64,000 bases of DNA, taken from the NCBI RefSeq assembly GCF_000241055.1, contig NZ_CM001398.1:1652624-1716623 (forward strand). Reading direction: 5' to 3'. The translations under genes were made by a program, and so were the position numbers. The notes beneath the pieces are model-generated. The model was not told where the DNA came from. It ran no database searches and was given only the letters and a program-made list of their open reading frames with translations. Shown in pieces: positions 33,997-42,757 of this stretch (position 1 is its first letter; the number at the start of each line of letters is the position of its first letter). The DNA is from Oenococcus kitaharae DSM 17330. GTDB lineage: Bacteria; Bacillota; Bacilli; Lactobacillales; Lactobacillaceae.

Positions 33997-34437
33997 ATGG
34001 CTAATACACAGCTTTGCGATGCCACTCATGTGCTGGCATATATCGCAATTAACAACAACTCTCAAGTTAAAAGTGCTCAAATTGCAGAAAGCCTCCAGAC
34101 TGCCCCTAGTTTGGTGAGGCGCATCATGAGCCGTTTGTCCAAAGCTGGGCTGATCAATACGGTACAAGGTGCGACTCAGCCTATGCTTTCCAAACCGGCA
34201 AACGAAATTTCGCTGCTGGATATCTATTTGGCTTTGGATGAACACCCTGAGCTTCTTAAAATTGACCAGCATACCTCGCCGGATTGCCCGATCGGAAAAC
34301 AAATTCCGACGGTAGTCCATCACTATTATGACGAAATACAAGATGCTGCACAGGCCAAAATGGCTGTAATTTCACTGCAGGATATTGTTTCCGACATCAA
34401 ATCGTCTCAAGAAAAATCAGTGGCAGATATTAAATAA
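33997..34437 (+). CDS. Rrf2 family transcriptional regulator
   Basis: From the ATG at 33997 (GAAAGGATT upstream) 146 residues. The winged helix is ATHVLAYIAINNNSQVKSAQIAESLQTAPSLVRRIMSRLSKAGLINTVQGATQPMLSKPANEISLLDIYLAL, typical of the YwnA subgroup. The cluster of three Cys found in iron-sulfur Rrf2 proteins is absent; only one DCPIG Cys remains in that region. It is divergent from a nitroreductase gene and upstream of the acetoin reductase gene, either of which may be a target. A TATAAT at 33959-33964 is a likely -10. Confidence 0.88.
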   Translation: MANTQLCDATHVLAYIAINNNSQVKSAQIAESLQTAPSLVRRIMSRLSKAGLINTVQGATQPMLSKPANEISLLDIYLALDEHPELLKIDQHTSPDCPIGKQIPTVVHHYYDEIQDAAQAKMAVISLQDIVSDIKSSQEKSVADIK

Positions 34438-34461
34438 CAGCTTTGCGAAACCTTCATTTAG

Positions 34462-35325
<864 letters not shown>

Positions 35326-35337
35326 TTTTCTGACAGA

Positions 35338-35364
35338 AAAAGCCTGCATTCGCAGGCTTTTTTG
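35338..35364 (+). terminator. intrinsic terminator after butA
   Basis: AAAAGCCTGC, short loop, GCAGGCTTTTTTG. Confidence 0.9.
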
Positions 35365-35426
35365 TTACGTTCCTTTTTTGGATGCGGTAAGCTTTTATCA
35401 ACTAGAAAATCAGAAACAGAGGAACC

Positions 35427-35918
35427 ATGCAAATAAGAGAGATCCAAGCTAAAGACGATGCGCCTTTAAAAGCAATCATTCAAAATAACTTAAAACATTT
35501 CGCACTAGACATTCCGGGAACTGCATACTTTGACCCGGAATTAGCCCATTTAAGCCGCTTTTATGATGCAGCCCAAAATCGAGCCTACTTCGTATTAAGC
35601 GACGACCACGATCATGCAGTTGGCGGCTGCGGCATCGCCGAATTCGATAGCACACATCATATCGCCGAACTTCAAAAACTCTATTTATCCGATCAGGCTA
35701 AGGGCCAGCACTATAGTTACGATCTGCTGCGTCAGGCTTTGGTTTTTGCAAAGCATGCCGGTTATGTGTCAGTCTATTTGGAAACACATCATCGTTTAAA
35801 AGCAGCCATACACATCTATGAAAAGCTTGCCTTTAAAAAATTACCCGCCGCATTATCGGGCTCGTTGCACAACAGCATGGATCTGTTTTACATCAAAGAT
35901 TTGACAACGTTTTCATAA
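35427..35918 (+). CDS. GNAT family N-acetyltransferase
   Basis: 163 residues, start preceded by AACAGAGGAACC. The protein begins MQIREIQAKDDAPLKAIIQNNL and contains GGCGIAEFDSTHHIAELQKLYLSDQAKGQHYSYDLLRQALVFAK, a GNAT acetyl-CoA region (KGQHYSYDLL is a weaker form of the Q/R-x-x-G-x-G/A motif), and LETHHRLKAAIHIYEKLAFKKL. Substrate unknown. It stands alone behind the butA terminator. Confidence 0.82.
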   Translation: MQIREIQAKDDAPLKAIIQNNLKHFALDIPGTAYFDPELAHLSRFYDAAQNRAYFVLSDDHDHAVGGCGIAEFDSTHHIAELQKLYLSDQAKGQHYSYDLLRQALVFAKHAGYVSVYLETHHRLKAAIHIYEKLAFKKLPAALSGSLHNSMDLFYIKDLTTFS

Positions 35919-36002
35919 TAAAAAACAACCCCACCAGCAGTGACGAATCATATGGTTTTACCCAACTCTTCAAGACTGTGAACATTTAACGAACAACTGA
36001 TT

Positions 36003-36116
36003 CTAAAGCAATGACGCTCCATTGATCACGTCGCTAAATGCTGATGAGATTGCTCCCGGGTCCTTTGAGATCCAACTTTGCTCATTCGCGAAATCTTTAA
36101 CAGTGAATCCAATCAC
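36003..36116 (-). CDS. 37-residue ORF with its own promoter
   Basis: A GTG at 36116 lies ten bases after AAGGAG. The product begins (M)IGFTVKDFANEQSW and ends ISSAFSDVINGASLL before TAG. It has one Trp, a mixed charge and a hydrophobic C-terminus. I do not recognise it. A TATAAT promoter and a CcpA-like site lie directly upstream, which supports expression. It might be a small peptide, a leaderless bacteriocin-like peptide or a regulatory ORF. No coding evidence other than the signals exists. Confidence 0.42.
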   Translation of the reverse strand: MIGFTVKDFANEQSWISKDPGAISSAFSDVINGASLL

Positions 36117-36144
36117 CGCTTGTGATCTCCTTGACCCTGATTTA

Positions 36145-36183
36145 ATTATAACAGCTTCTGTTTCTAAATGGAAGCGCTTTCCA
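36145..36183 (-). promoter_or_regulatory. promoter with overlapping cre site
   Basis: Minus strand: TGGAAAGCGCTTCCA (36169-36183) is a palindromic cre-like site. TTCCAT (36168-36173) may serve as -35, then 17 bases and TATAAT (36145-36150). CcpA bound here would overlap the -35. Confidence 0.6.
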
Positions 36184-36278
36184 AAAATTAATTGTCCCTC
36201 AACCTTTAATATTCCTTTAGGATGCCTTTGATAAAATAAGCCAAGTAGACTATCTAATCAAATATAGAGGAGTGCGAT

Positions 36279-36500
36279 ATGTTTAATCTCATCAAGGACC
36301 TATTAAAGGACAACGACCACGTACTTGTGACTTTTATCAATGGCCAATCTCGTGAAATAAAGGAAATCGATCAGCTGCCCGATAACACGAATATTTTCAA
36401 AAGCACCGATACAGCGGATTACGAAGTTTATTTTCGTGAAACCAACATCGTGACAATTGTGCCGGAAGCCAAACCAACTCAAATCGATCCGTTAATCTAA
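36279..36500 (+). CDS. small protein of unknown function
   Basis: 73 residues, start preceded by ATAGAGGAGTGCG. The product begins MFNLIKDLLKDNDHVLVTFINGQSREIKEI, then a run with FRETNIVTIVPEAKPTQIDPLI. The VLVTFINGQSREI and VYFRETNIVTIV strands suggest a small beta-barrel or Sm-like fold, but that is a guess. It ends directly in front of a strong terminator. It has its own unit. Confidence 0.65.
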   Translation: MFNLIKDLLKDNDHVLVTFINGQSREIKEIDQLPDNTNIFKSTDTADYEVYFRETNIVTIVPEAKPTQIDPLI

Positions 36501-36527
36501 AAAGCCAAATTTTGAATGGCTTTTTTT
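36500..36527 (+). terminator. intrinsic terminator
   Basis: AAAGCCA, loop, TGGCTTT then TTTTA, directly after the 73-residue gene. Confidence 0.85.
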
Positions 36528-36631
36528 ATTGCTTTCTTTGAATTTGACCATTACGCGGTATGTTTATAAACAGTTAATTTTCACTTTGTATGCTGAAATT
36601 CGAGTATTTTTCTTTTAAAAATGGAGGTTTT

Positions 36632-36946
36632 ATGAAAATTGATAATTATGTCGCAGAAAACGAAAGGAAACGGACAACGCCTAAACGGATTAAGCATCTC
36701 AAAATGATGAGCAAATTTGCGATTTTAGCCTGTTCGCTCATGTATATTTCCTATATTCCGCAGATTATGTCCAATTTCTCTTGGAATCCTGTTTCACCCA
36801 TTCAACCGGCTATGGCCACGATTAACGCAACTCTTTGGGTTGCCTACGGCTGGTTAAAAACTTACAAAGATTGGCCGGTCATCATTTCAAACGCGCCAGG
36901 AATCCTTTTCGGCTTAGTCACTTTTGTAACTGTCTATGTACACTAA
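36632..36946 (+). CDS. SemiSWEET-type PQ-loop transporter
   Basis: From the ATG at 36632 (AATGGAGGTTTT upstream) 104 residues. After a basic N-terminal tail come three membrane segments with the PQ-loop element SYIPQIMSNF and INATLWVAYGWLKTYKDWPVIISNAPGILFGLVTFV, typical of bacterial SemiSWEETs. These form dimers that transport sugars by facilitated diffusion. The N-terminal tail of about 33 residues is longer than in most. An in-frame start at 36590 is not preceded by a ribosome binding site. Confidence 0.85.
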   Translation: MKIDNYVAENERKRTTPKRIKHLKMMSKFAILACSLMYISYIPQIMSNFSWNPVSPIQPAMATINATLWVAYGWLKTYKDWPVIISNAPGILFGLVTFVTVYVH

Positions 36947-37103
36947 TAGTTATTCTAAAGTGGGAGGATTAGACAGTTTTTTTGTTATTTTTATTCTTTT
37001 TTAATCTAAATTTAAGATTTTTTTACCACTTTTAGCCTAATAATTCAGAAAATAGACAAATATTCCAATCTATACTCTTACGAAATGAATTGGCGGCACC
37101 CTA

Positions 37104-37781
37104 TCAAAGATGTTTTTTTATGCTCTGAAAAATTTCATTGCCAAAATCCGTTTCAAAATAGTGATTAATGGCGTTTAGCAATTCTGCCCGATTAAAATCA
37201 GCGCCAAACACGTTTGTTCCGGGTTCTAATTTGATACCTTGGGCAAGCGAATCCAATATCACTGGCTGAAAACCAAACTGTTTTACAATCCCTGCAGTAA
37301 TTGTCCGGCTTGGTACATCATCAGCGGCCACTGCGATAGCTTTTTTCGGATCCGACTGGTCAGCATAATCAAGCAAATCATGATAACCCATATGATTAAA
37401 AGCTTTTACGACATGGCTTTGGCTTAAATGAGCCTGCACCATTTCGCTCGTCGACACGGCTGGATCTTGGAATTCGGGATGTCGGCCGTCAGTTTCCCAC
37501 CAATAATTCATGGCGTCGATCACAATTTTATTTTTGAACAGCAAGGGGTCCAGTTCTCTATACTTGCCCAGAGGAAATGCGAGAATCACGATATCGACTT
37601 GTGTAAGCACCTCTTTTGCCAGCATTAAATGCGCCTGGGGCAGCAATATATCGGCAGTCAGCGCAATTTTATCTGTCGCGCCGGGTCCAGCAATGTAGAC
37701 ATCATAGCCAGCATTCACAGCTAATTGGCCCAGGACTGTACCCAATTTGCCAAAACCTAAAATGCCTAATTTATCCGTCAT
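37104..37781 (-). CDS. NAD(P)-binding oxidoreductase, NADPH-dependent F420 reductase-like
   Basis: 225 residues. The Rossmann motif GILGFGKLGTVLGQLAV at the N-terminus, then VDIVILAFPLGKYRELD and VIDAMNYWWETDGRHPEF and VVKAFNHMGYHDL are characteristic of the NADP oxidoreductase/F420-dependent family. Lactic acid bacteria lack F420, so it probably uses another partner. The ATG overlaps the stop of the upstream LLM gene (TAATG), so translation is coupled. Confidence 0.82.
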   Translation of the reverse strand: MTDKLGILGFGKLGTVLGQLAVNAGYDVYIAGPGATDKIALTADILLPQAHLMLAKEVLTQVDIVILAFPLGKYRELDPLLFKNKIVIDAMNYWWETDGRHPEFQDPAVSTSEMVQAHLSQSHVVKAFNHMGYHDLLDYADQSDPKKAIAVAADDVPSRTITAGIVKQFGFQPVILDSLAQGIKLEPGTNVFGADFNRAELLNAINHYFETDFGNEIFQSIKKHL

Positions 37782-38827
37782 TAATAGACTTCCTTTTCAT
37801 CTTTTAACAGAGATTTCACCCTCGGGACCACTTCGTTGGCATATAAAGTAATCGTTTGCAAACGCTCGGCAATCGTCTGCTGTCCGGCACTATAAACTAA
37901 ATCAAAACGCTGCAAATGCAGATTTTTAATCACACGGGCAATTTTTGCGGCTACGATTTCAGGTGTTCCAACATACAAGGAGCCGTTCAAAATTTCTTGT
38001 TGGAACTTCTCTTCTGACATGGCAGCCCAGCCTCTTTCTCTACCTACTCGATCCAGCATGGCGCGGATTGTGCGCCAGGCCCCATTGACGGCTTCTTCGT
38101 TATTATCAGAAATAAATCCGTGCGAGTGGATAGCAACAGGGCCGGCCGTTGTGCCTAATTTTTCCGCAGCACGATGGTACAGATCAACATAGGGCTTGAA
38201 CCTTTCAGGTGCCCCGCCGATAACAGCGAGAACCACCGGAAAACTGTATCTGGCAGCTCGGATGATTGATTCAGGAGAACCGCCGACACCGATCCATGTT
38301 TTTATATGCCCGCCTTCCGTTTTTGGGAACACATCAGCATTTTTTAACGGCGCACGCATTTTGCCCTGCCAAGTTACAGCTTTTTCTGACAAAAGTTGTT
38401 TAAATAGAGCTGCCTTTTCTTCAAACAGCTCATTGTAATCGGTCAAATCATAGCCAAAAAGTGGAAAGGATTCTGTAAAAGAACCACGGCCCAAAATAAT
38501 TTCCGCCCGGCCATTGGAGACGGCATCTAATGTGGCAAAACGTTCAAAAACTCTTACCGGGTCGTCAGAACTCAGTACAGTGACGCCTGAAGACAGCTTA
38601 ATGTGCTTGGTCTGACTGGCAATCGCGGCCAGAACCATTTCTGGACTTGAAATCGCATAATCCGGACGATGGTGTTCGCCCAAAGAAAAAGTATCAACAC
38701 CTAGCCGATCCGCTAATACACCCTCCTTTTCGACTTGTCTAATGGCCTGCGCGTAGTTTGTTAATTGGCCATCATCATCAAAAGCTAAGTCACCGAATGT
38801 CTCTAAACCAAAAGTGATTTTATCCAT
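37781..38827 (-). CDS. LLM class flavin-dependent oxidoreductase
   Basis: 348 residues of the bacterial luciferase-like monooxygenase family. It shows LADRLGVDTFSLGEHHRPDYAISSPEMVLAAIASQTKHIKLSSGVTVLSSDDPVRVFERFATLDAVSNGRAEIILGRGSF, a typical FMN-binding sequence, and GVGGSPESIIRAARYSFPVVLAVIG. Substrate unknown. It shares a coupled transcript with the NAD(P)-binding gene, which may supply reducing power (inference). The start has AGGAGC upstream and a possible operator at 38847-38861. Confidence 0.88.
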   Translation of the reverse strand: MDKITFGLETFGDLAFDDDGQLTNYAQAIRQVEKEGVLADRLGVDTFSLGEHHRPDYAISSPEMVLAAIASQTKHIKLSSGVTVLSSDDPVRVFERFATLDAVSNGRAEIILGRGSFTESFPLFGYDLTDYNELFEEKAALFKQLLSEKAVTWQGKMRAPLKNADVFPKTEGGHIKTWIGVGGSPESIIRAARYSFPVVLAVIGGAPERFKPYVDLYHRAAEKLGTTAGPVAIHSHGFISDNNEEAVNGAWRTIRAMLDRVGRERGWAAMSEEKFQQEILNGSLYVGTPEIVAAKIARVIKNLHLQRFDLVYSAGQQTIAERLQTITLYANEVVPRVKSLLKDEKEVY

Positions 38828-38846
38828 TGCTAGAGCTCCTTTTTAT

Positions 38847-38861
38847 CTTACTTTTAGTAAG
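38847..38861. promoter_or_regulatory. possible operator upstream of the LLM operon
   Basis: CTTAC, TTTTA, GTAAG: perfect 5-5-5 inverted repeat 20 bases before the start codon. The TTACT-N-AGTAA layout resembles HxlR-type operators. The regulator is not identified in this window. Confidence 0.4.
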
Positions 38862-39030
38862 TAAAACATATATCAGCACTGAATTCAATACACGCAGTAT
38901 TTTGGTTTGTGGTGATTGTGCATTTGTTGTGCATTTTAATCGAGTTGTCCACAAAATTGTGTACTCTCTGTCTGCTGATTGTCCGTTACAGTCGTTAGTT
39001 TGAACCGTTGCTATACAGGCATTTAAGCAC

Positions 39031-39053
39031 AAAAAAACCGCCATGACGGCGGT
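39031..39053 (-). terminator. intrinsic terminator after tRNA-Lys
   Basis: Minus strand ACCGCC, GTCAT, GGCGGT then TTTTTTT. Confidence 0.9.
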
Positions 39054-39083
39054 TATTCCCAAGGACACCAGATTTGCATCTAG

Positions 39084-39157
39084 TGCCCCCTCCCGGATTC
39101 GAACCGGGGACCTTGGGATTAAAAATCCCCTACTCTAACCAGCTGAGTTAAAGGGGC
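39084..39157 (-). tRNA. tRNA-Lys (anticodon TTT)
   Basis: 74 nt. Acceptor GCCCCTT pairs with AGGGGGC; D arm ACTCAGCTGGTTAGAGT; anticodon loop TTTTTAA with anticodon TTT; T loop CCGGTTCGAATCCGG. CCA is not encoded, the discriminator is A. A G-A opposition lies at the outer end of the anticodon stem. Confidence 0.93.
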
Positions 39158-39216
39158 ATTGCTTAACAGCAACAAGAAATATTTTATAGGAATCGAAATA
39201 AATTTGCAAGCATTTT

Positions 39217-40200
39217 TTAAAGAGTTGTATCTTTAAGAACAAATTCATGAGGCAGAATGACCGTGGGATCATCGACAGGGTCACCAGACATGAGCTTAGT
39301 CAGCAAACGCATCGACACGGCACCAATATCAAATTCCGGCTGTGTGACCGATGAAATAGCCGGCCGCGTCATTTTGACCAGTTTCGTATCGTTGGATGAG
39401 ATAATTTGGAAATCAGCCGGTACTTTCACATGATTGTCCAGCATATAATTCAAAATACCAATCGCAGGTTCATCCTCGCCGACGATAACGCCCTTTATGC
39501 CGTCTTCCAACAAATGATGGGCAAGATTATAGCCCGAACGGTAATCGTCCTCTGATTCATATATTTTGCCCTTGCTGACAGCTTTTAGGAAACCTTGCTG
39601 CCTCAAAGCAGACAAGCCGCTTTCTCCAGGATTATCGACAAGCGCAATTTGCGTGTCTGACAGATGCTGTTTCAAAATATCACCGGCCTGCTGAAAAGCC
39701 TGAACATAATCGATATTAACTGATGGCAATTTGCCATCTTGTGCAACCGACCCAGCAAAAACAACCGGTACGGGCGAGCTCTTCAACAAATCGAACATCT
39801 CTTGGGAAGTCTTGTTGCCAATATATACTATTCCGTCGACATGCTGAGACATCAAAGTCTCAAAAGCCTCTTTCCCAGCGGTGGGATTATTGTCCGAAAC
39901 AGACAACGAAACTGAATAATCATAAATTTTGGCCACAGCATCAATGCCTTGTGCCAATTCAGCAAAATACAAATCCGTCAAATCAGGTACCATCATGCCC
40001 ACCATTGTTGTCTTGGAACTAGCCAATCCCTTTGCCATGGCATTTGGGCGGTAATTCAACTCTTTGATTGCTTTAAGAACTTTTCTTTTTGTTTCTTCTT
40101 TAACTTTGCCGTTATTATTAACGACACGACTAACCGTAGCTAAGCTGACACCTGCCCTTTCGGATACGTCGTAAATTGTTGGTTGCTTATTTTCTGACAT
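39217..40200 (-). CDS. ccpA: catabolite control protein A
   Basis: Global carbon catabolite regulator. From the ATG at 40200 it has 327 residues. The DNA-binding domain is PTIYDVSERAGVSLATVSRVVNNNGKVKEETKRKVLKAIKELNYRPNAMAKGLASSKTTMVGMMVPDL, near-identical in layout to CcpA of Firmicutes. The core has QHVDGIVYIGN, GIKGVIVGEDEPAIGILNYM and ISSVTQPEFDIGAVSMRLLTKLMSG. It binds cre with HPr-Ser46-P. The neighbours ytxH/DUF948 also lie near ccpA in Bacillus. A cre-like site upstream suggests autoregulation. The start is preceded by AGGTAGAAGTG. Confidence 0.94.
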   Translation of the reverse strand: MSENKQPTIYDVSERAGVSLATVSRVVNNNGKVKEETKRKVLKAIKELNYRPNAMAKGLASSKTTMVGMMVPDLTDLYFAELAQGIDAVAKIYDYSVSLSVSDNNPTAGKEAFETLMSQHVDGIVYIGNKTSQEMFDLLKSSPVPVVFAGSVAQDGKLPSVNIDYVQAFQQAGDILKQHLSDTQIALVDNPGESGLSALRQQGFLKAVSKGKIYESEDDYRSGYNLAHHLLEDGIKGVIVGEDEPAIGILNYMLDNHVKVPADFQIISSNDTKLVKMTRPAISSVTQPEFDIGAVSMRLLTKLMSGDPVDDPTVILPHEFVLKDTTL

Positions 40201-40244
40201 CACTTCTACCTAGTATAAATAATCATAACGATAATTAAAAGAGA

Positions 40245-40260
40245 TTACAAACGCTTACAA
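40245..40260. promoter_or_regulatory. cre-like site upstream of ccpA
   Basis: TTGTAAGCGTTTGTAA (minus strand) fits the cre consensus closely, with a mismatch in the last CA. It lies about 45 bases before the start and suggests autoregulation of CcpA. Confidence 0.65.
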
Positions 40261-40281
40261 TTCTTATTTAGTTTTCGTTAC

Positions 40282-40305
40282 AAAAAAACTAGGATCAAGT
40301 CCTAG
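40282..40305 (-). terminator. intrinsic terminator after the YtxH-like gene
   Basis: Minus strand CTAGGA, loop, TCCTAG then TTTTTTT. Confidence 0.88.
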
Positions 40306-40316
40306 CTGCCAAATCA

Positions 40317-40853
40317 TTATTTGTCTTTGGTATCGTCATCGCTTTCATCGGATGCTGGCGTATCTTTTGTGAGATCATCCTTCAAAGCATCATCTTCTTC
40401 TAGATCGATATCCTCTTTAGAAAAATGCTGACGCAGGTCGTCAACGGTTGCCTTGGCTTTTTCAACATATGGCGTCATAGCTTCTCTGGCCTTTTCTGTA
40501 TAAGGCGCAGCTTTGTCTATTAAATCACCCGCTGTATCTTTCGCTCTTTCAAGATACGGAGAAGCCTTTTCAGCGAAGTCGCTGGCCTTATCTTTCAGGT
40601 CTTGATAACTGTCGGCATATTTGGAGTTCTTCAACTGCTCATCTAATTCGCCGACCTTGCTTTTGGCTTTTTCTGTCAGATCACCGGCCAAATCCGCACC
40701 AGCGTAAGCGGCATCGTAGCTCAAATCTTTCAATTTGCTGCCGGCCTCTTTAGCTTTGCGTGTTAACTCTTCCTGCTTCTCTTTTGGCAGTGCCTTAAAA
40801 GCTGCAAAGGCGGCTGCTCCTGCCAATATTCCTGCAATTAATCCTTTTGCCAT
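40317..40853 (-). CDS. YtxH domain-containing protein
   Basis: 178 residues. A short N-terminal membrane segment AKGLIAGILAGAAAFAAFKAL (about 2-22) is followed by a long charged, mostly helical region with repeated AKE/YTEKA elements (KASPYLERAKDTAGDL, KAAPYTEKAREAMTPY, EKAKATVDDL) and a strongly acidic tail. This is the YtxH layout; members are stress- or envelope-associated with unknown function. It begins three bases after the upstream DUF948 gene, which shows the typical ytxG-ytxH pairing. Confidence 0.88.
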   Translation of the reverse strand: MAKGLIAGILAGAAAFAAFKALPKEKQEELTRKAKEAGSKLKDLSYDAAYAGADLAGDLTEKAKSKVGELDEQLKNSKYADSYQDLKDKASDFAEKASPYLERAKDTAGDLIDKAAPYTEKAREAMTPYVEKAKATVDDLRQHFSKEDIDLEEDDALKDDLTKDTPASDESDDDTKDK

Positions 40854-40856
40854 CTT

Positions 40857-41276
40857 TTATCCTTTCCTTGCACGACTTTTTTTGAAACGATTCAGGGCTG
40901 CTTGGCCGACCGTGAAAAGCACACCTGATTTGATTGCCGAATCTGCAAGTCCGCTTACCATTTTTTTGACTTTAGTCTTTTTATCGACGACTTCGGTTTT
41001 CTTTTTATTAATCTTGTCTGTAAAATGGCTAACGGTTGAACCTAAATCTGCTGTTGCCTGCACAACTGGATCCAAACGAGCAACTTTGCTGGTCATATCC
41101 TTAAGCAGCGACTTTGTGGTCGATGTCATCTGGTCGACGTCGCTTGCGATTGGTTCGATGTGCTTTTTTAAAATTAACACAGTCCGATTAATTGAAATTA
41201 AAACGACCACAATCGCGATGACCAAAACTGCAAAAGCAATTGCAGCAATCAATGCCGCTATTTGACCAAGTTCCAT
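40857..41276 (-). CDS. DUF948 domain-containing protein (YtxG-like)
   Basis: 139 residues. An N-terminal membrane segment (about 5-28, IAALIAAIAFAVLVIAIVVVLISIN) precedes a helical region typical of DUF948 with TVLILKKHIEPIASDVDQMTSTTKSLLKDM. The end is highly basic. Function unknown; it is usually paired with YtxH as here. Confidence 0.88.
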   Translation of the reverse strand: MELGQIAALIAAIAFAVLVIAIVVVLISINRTVLILKKHIEPIASDVDQMTSTTKSLLKDMTSKVARLDPVVQATADLGSTVSHFTDKINKKKTEVVDKKTKVKKMVSGLADSAIKSGVLFTVGQAALNRFKKSRARKG

Positions 41277-41321
41277 GTTTCCTCCTCTTGTTGCTTTTAT
41301 TATACCTAGTTTTTTGGCCGA

Positions 41322-41852
41322 TTATCTTGCAAATCTACGAGCCCAGCCGGTAATTTTCTGAAAATCCTGCGTGTAAAAATCGAGTTGGAAAAAAGTTGGG
41401 CTGACTTTCAATATGGCAAATGTACCGCCTATTTTGCGTTGCGGCCCTCTCGGAAAACTCGTTGAACCCGGATTGATAAACAGCTTATTATCATGCATCT
41501 GTGCAAAAGGGATGTGCGTATGTCCAAAAAGAACAATGTCCGCATGAACTTTACCAGCTGCCTTATTCAAAGTTGACAAACCGTACGTAACCCGTTGCAA
41601 ATGTCCATGCGTCTGATAAATCCGAATGTGGTCTTGCGGATTTTCGTAAACCTGTTCGACAGGATATCGCGAGTCATAATCCATGTTTCCTAAGACAACG
41701 TGAATACCCTGCCAAATGGGATCTGATGCGTCAAATTCTGAGTCGCCATTATAAAAAACGGCCGCCAGCTGAGGATCTCTGCGACCGTAATCTAAAATAG
41801 ATTGGAAAGTGCCCCGATCACCATGGCTGTCGCTAAAAATTAAATAATTCAT
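41322..41852 (-). CDS. metallophosphoesterase, YfcE/MJ0936 family
   Basis: 176 residues. Metal-binding motifs: IFSDSHGDRGTFQSIL at the N-terminus, FYNGDSEFDASDP, VLGNMDYDS, IYQTHGH and LFGHTHIPFAQMHDNKLFINPGSTSFPRG. These are the hallmark of small YfcE-type phosphodiesterases. The physiological substrate is not known. It overlaps murI by four bases (ATGA), indicating translational coupling. Confidence 0.92.
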   Translation of the reverse strand: MNYLIFSDSHGDRGTFQSILDYGRRDPQLAAVFYNGDSEFDASDPIWQGIHVVLGNMDYDSRYPVEQVYENPQDHIRIYQTHGHLQRVTYGLSTLNKAAGKVHADIVLFGHTHIPFAQMHDNKLFINPGSTSFPRGPQRKIGGTFAILKVSPTFFQLDFYTQDFQKITGWARRFAR

Positions 41853-42694
41853 TCAAAAAGGCCCTGATCGCTGATTTTCAGCTCTTTAACAGTTAACTGA
41901 TCGTCGCCTAGCCAGCGTTTGGCAAATTTAGCAAAACGATCAATGCTGCCTGTGGTATAAATGGTATCCCCAGTATGCGAATTGATTTTTGTCGAATCGT
42001 ACAAAGCGTCATCAGCTTTTAAAATCTCGAACGTCTGACCAATTTCGGCAATGGCAGGGTCCACAATCGTCACGTCCGGGCCGCAAGCTTCACTAATTTC
42101 TTTGGTCAAAATCGGAAAATGGGTGCAGCCCAAAACCAAGGCATCAGCTTTTTGGCCGTCTACCGTTTCGCTAACCCAGTCATGAAGCTGTGCGTATACA
42201 GCCGCCTGAGCCTGTTTGGTCCCAGCTAAATCATGTTCGACCATTTGAACAAAATCCGGCAAGGCCTTTTGCCTGACGATTAGGTTGGCATTTAAGGATT
42301 TAAGGGTATTGTAATAAGCTTTTGAATCCACGGTGGACTGAGTCCCAACAATATCAATATGCAGGTTTCTCGTTGCGTTGATCCCGCTGATAGCGCCGGC
42401 ATAAATCACGCCAATGACCGGAATCGACAAGTGCGCTCTTAAATCCGGTAAAGCCTGTGCCGTAGCAGTATTACAAGCAACAACTAAGATTTTAATATCA
42501 TGTTTTTTAACCAAAAAATCCGCCATTTGCAGACTGAATTTAACAATCTCGGCATGTGGACGCGGGCCATAGGGCAGGCGTGCTTCATCCCCGACAAAGT
42601 AGACCGATTCGTTCGGTATTTGTTTTAAAGCTTCAGCAACAACGGTTAATCCGCCTAAGCCTGAGTCAATATATCCAATTCCACGATTATCCAT
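41849..42694 (-). CDS. murI: glutamate racemase
   Basis: Supplies D-glutamate for peptidoglycan. From the ATG at 42694 it has 281 residues: GYIDSGLGGLTVVAEALKQIPNESVYFVGDEARLPYGPRP, the first catalytic Cys in VVACNTATAQAL and the second in ALVLGCTHFPIL. Both Cys are present. A TATACT lies six bases before the ATG, with no ribosome binding site, so the transcript may be leaderless (inference). The gene is co-transcribed with the overlapping phosphoesterase gene. Confidence 0.94.
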   Translation of the reverse strand: MDNRGIGYIDSGLGGLTVVAEALKQIPNESVYFVGDEARLPYGPRPHAEIVKFSLQMADFLVKKHDIKILVVACNTATAQALPDLRAHLSIPVIGVIYAGAISGINATRNLHIDIVGTQSTVDSKAYYNTLKSLNANLIVRQKALPDFVQMVEHDLAGTKQAQAAVYAQLHDWVSETVDGQKADALVLGCTHFPILTKEISEACGPDVTIVDPAIAEIGQTFEILKADDALYDSTKINSHTGDTIYTTGSIDRFAKFAKRWLGDDQLTVKELKISDQGLFE

Positions 42695-42757
42695 ATCTAC
42701 AGTATAGAATGTTTCAAAATCTTTTATGCTAAGCGTCAAAAAGCTATACTGAATGAT

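Noticed and set aside
35930..35975. Possible terminator after the 37-codon ORF (36003-36116)
   Set aside because: Only four or five base pairs with a long loop; too weak to list.
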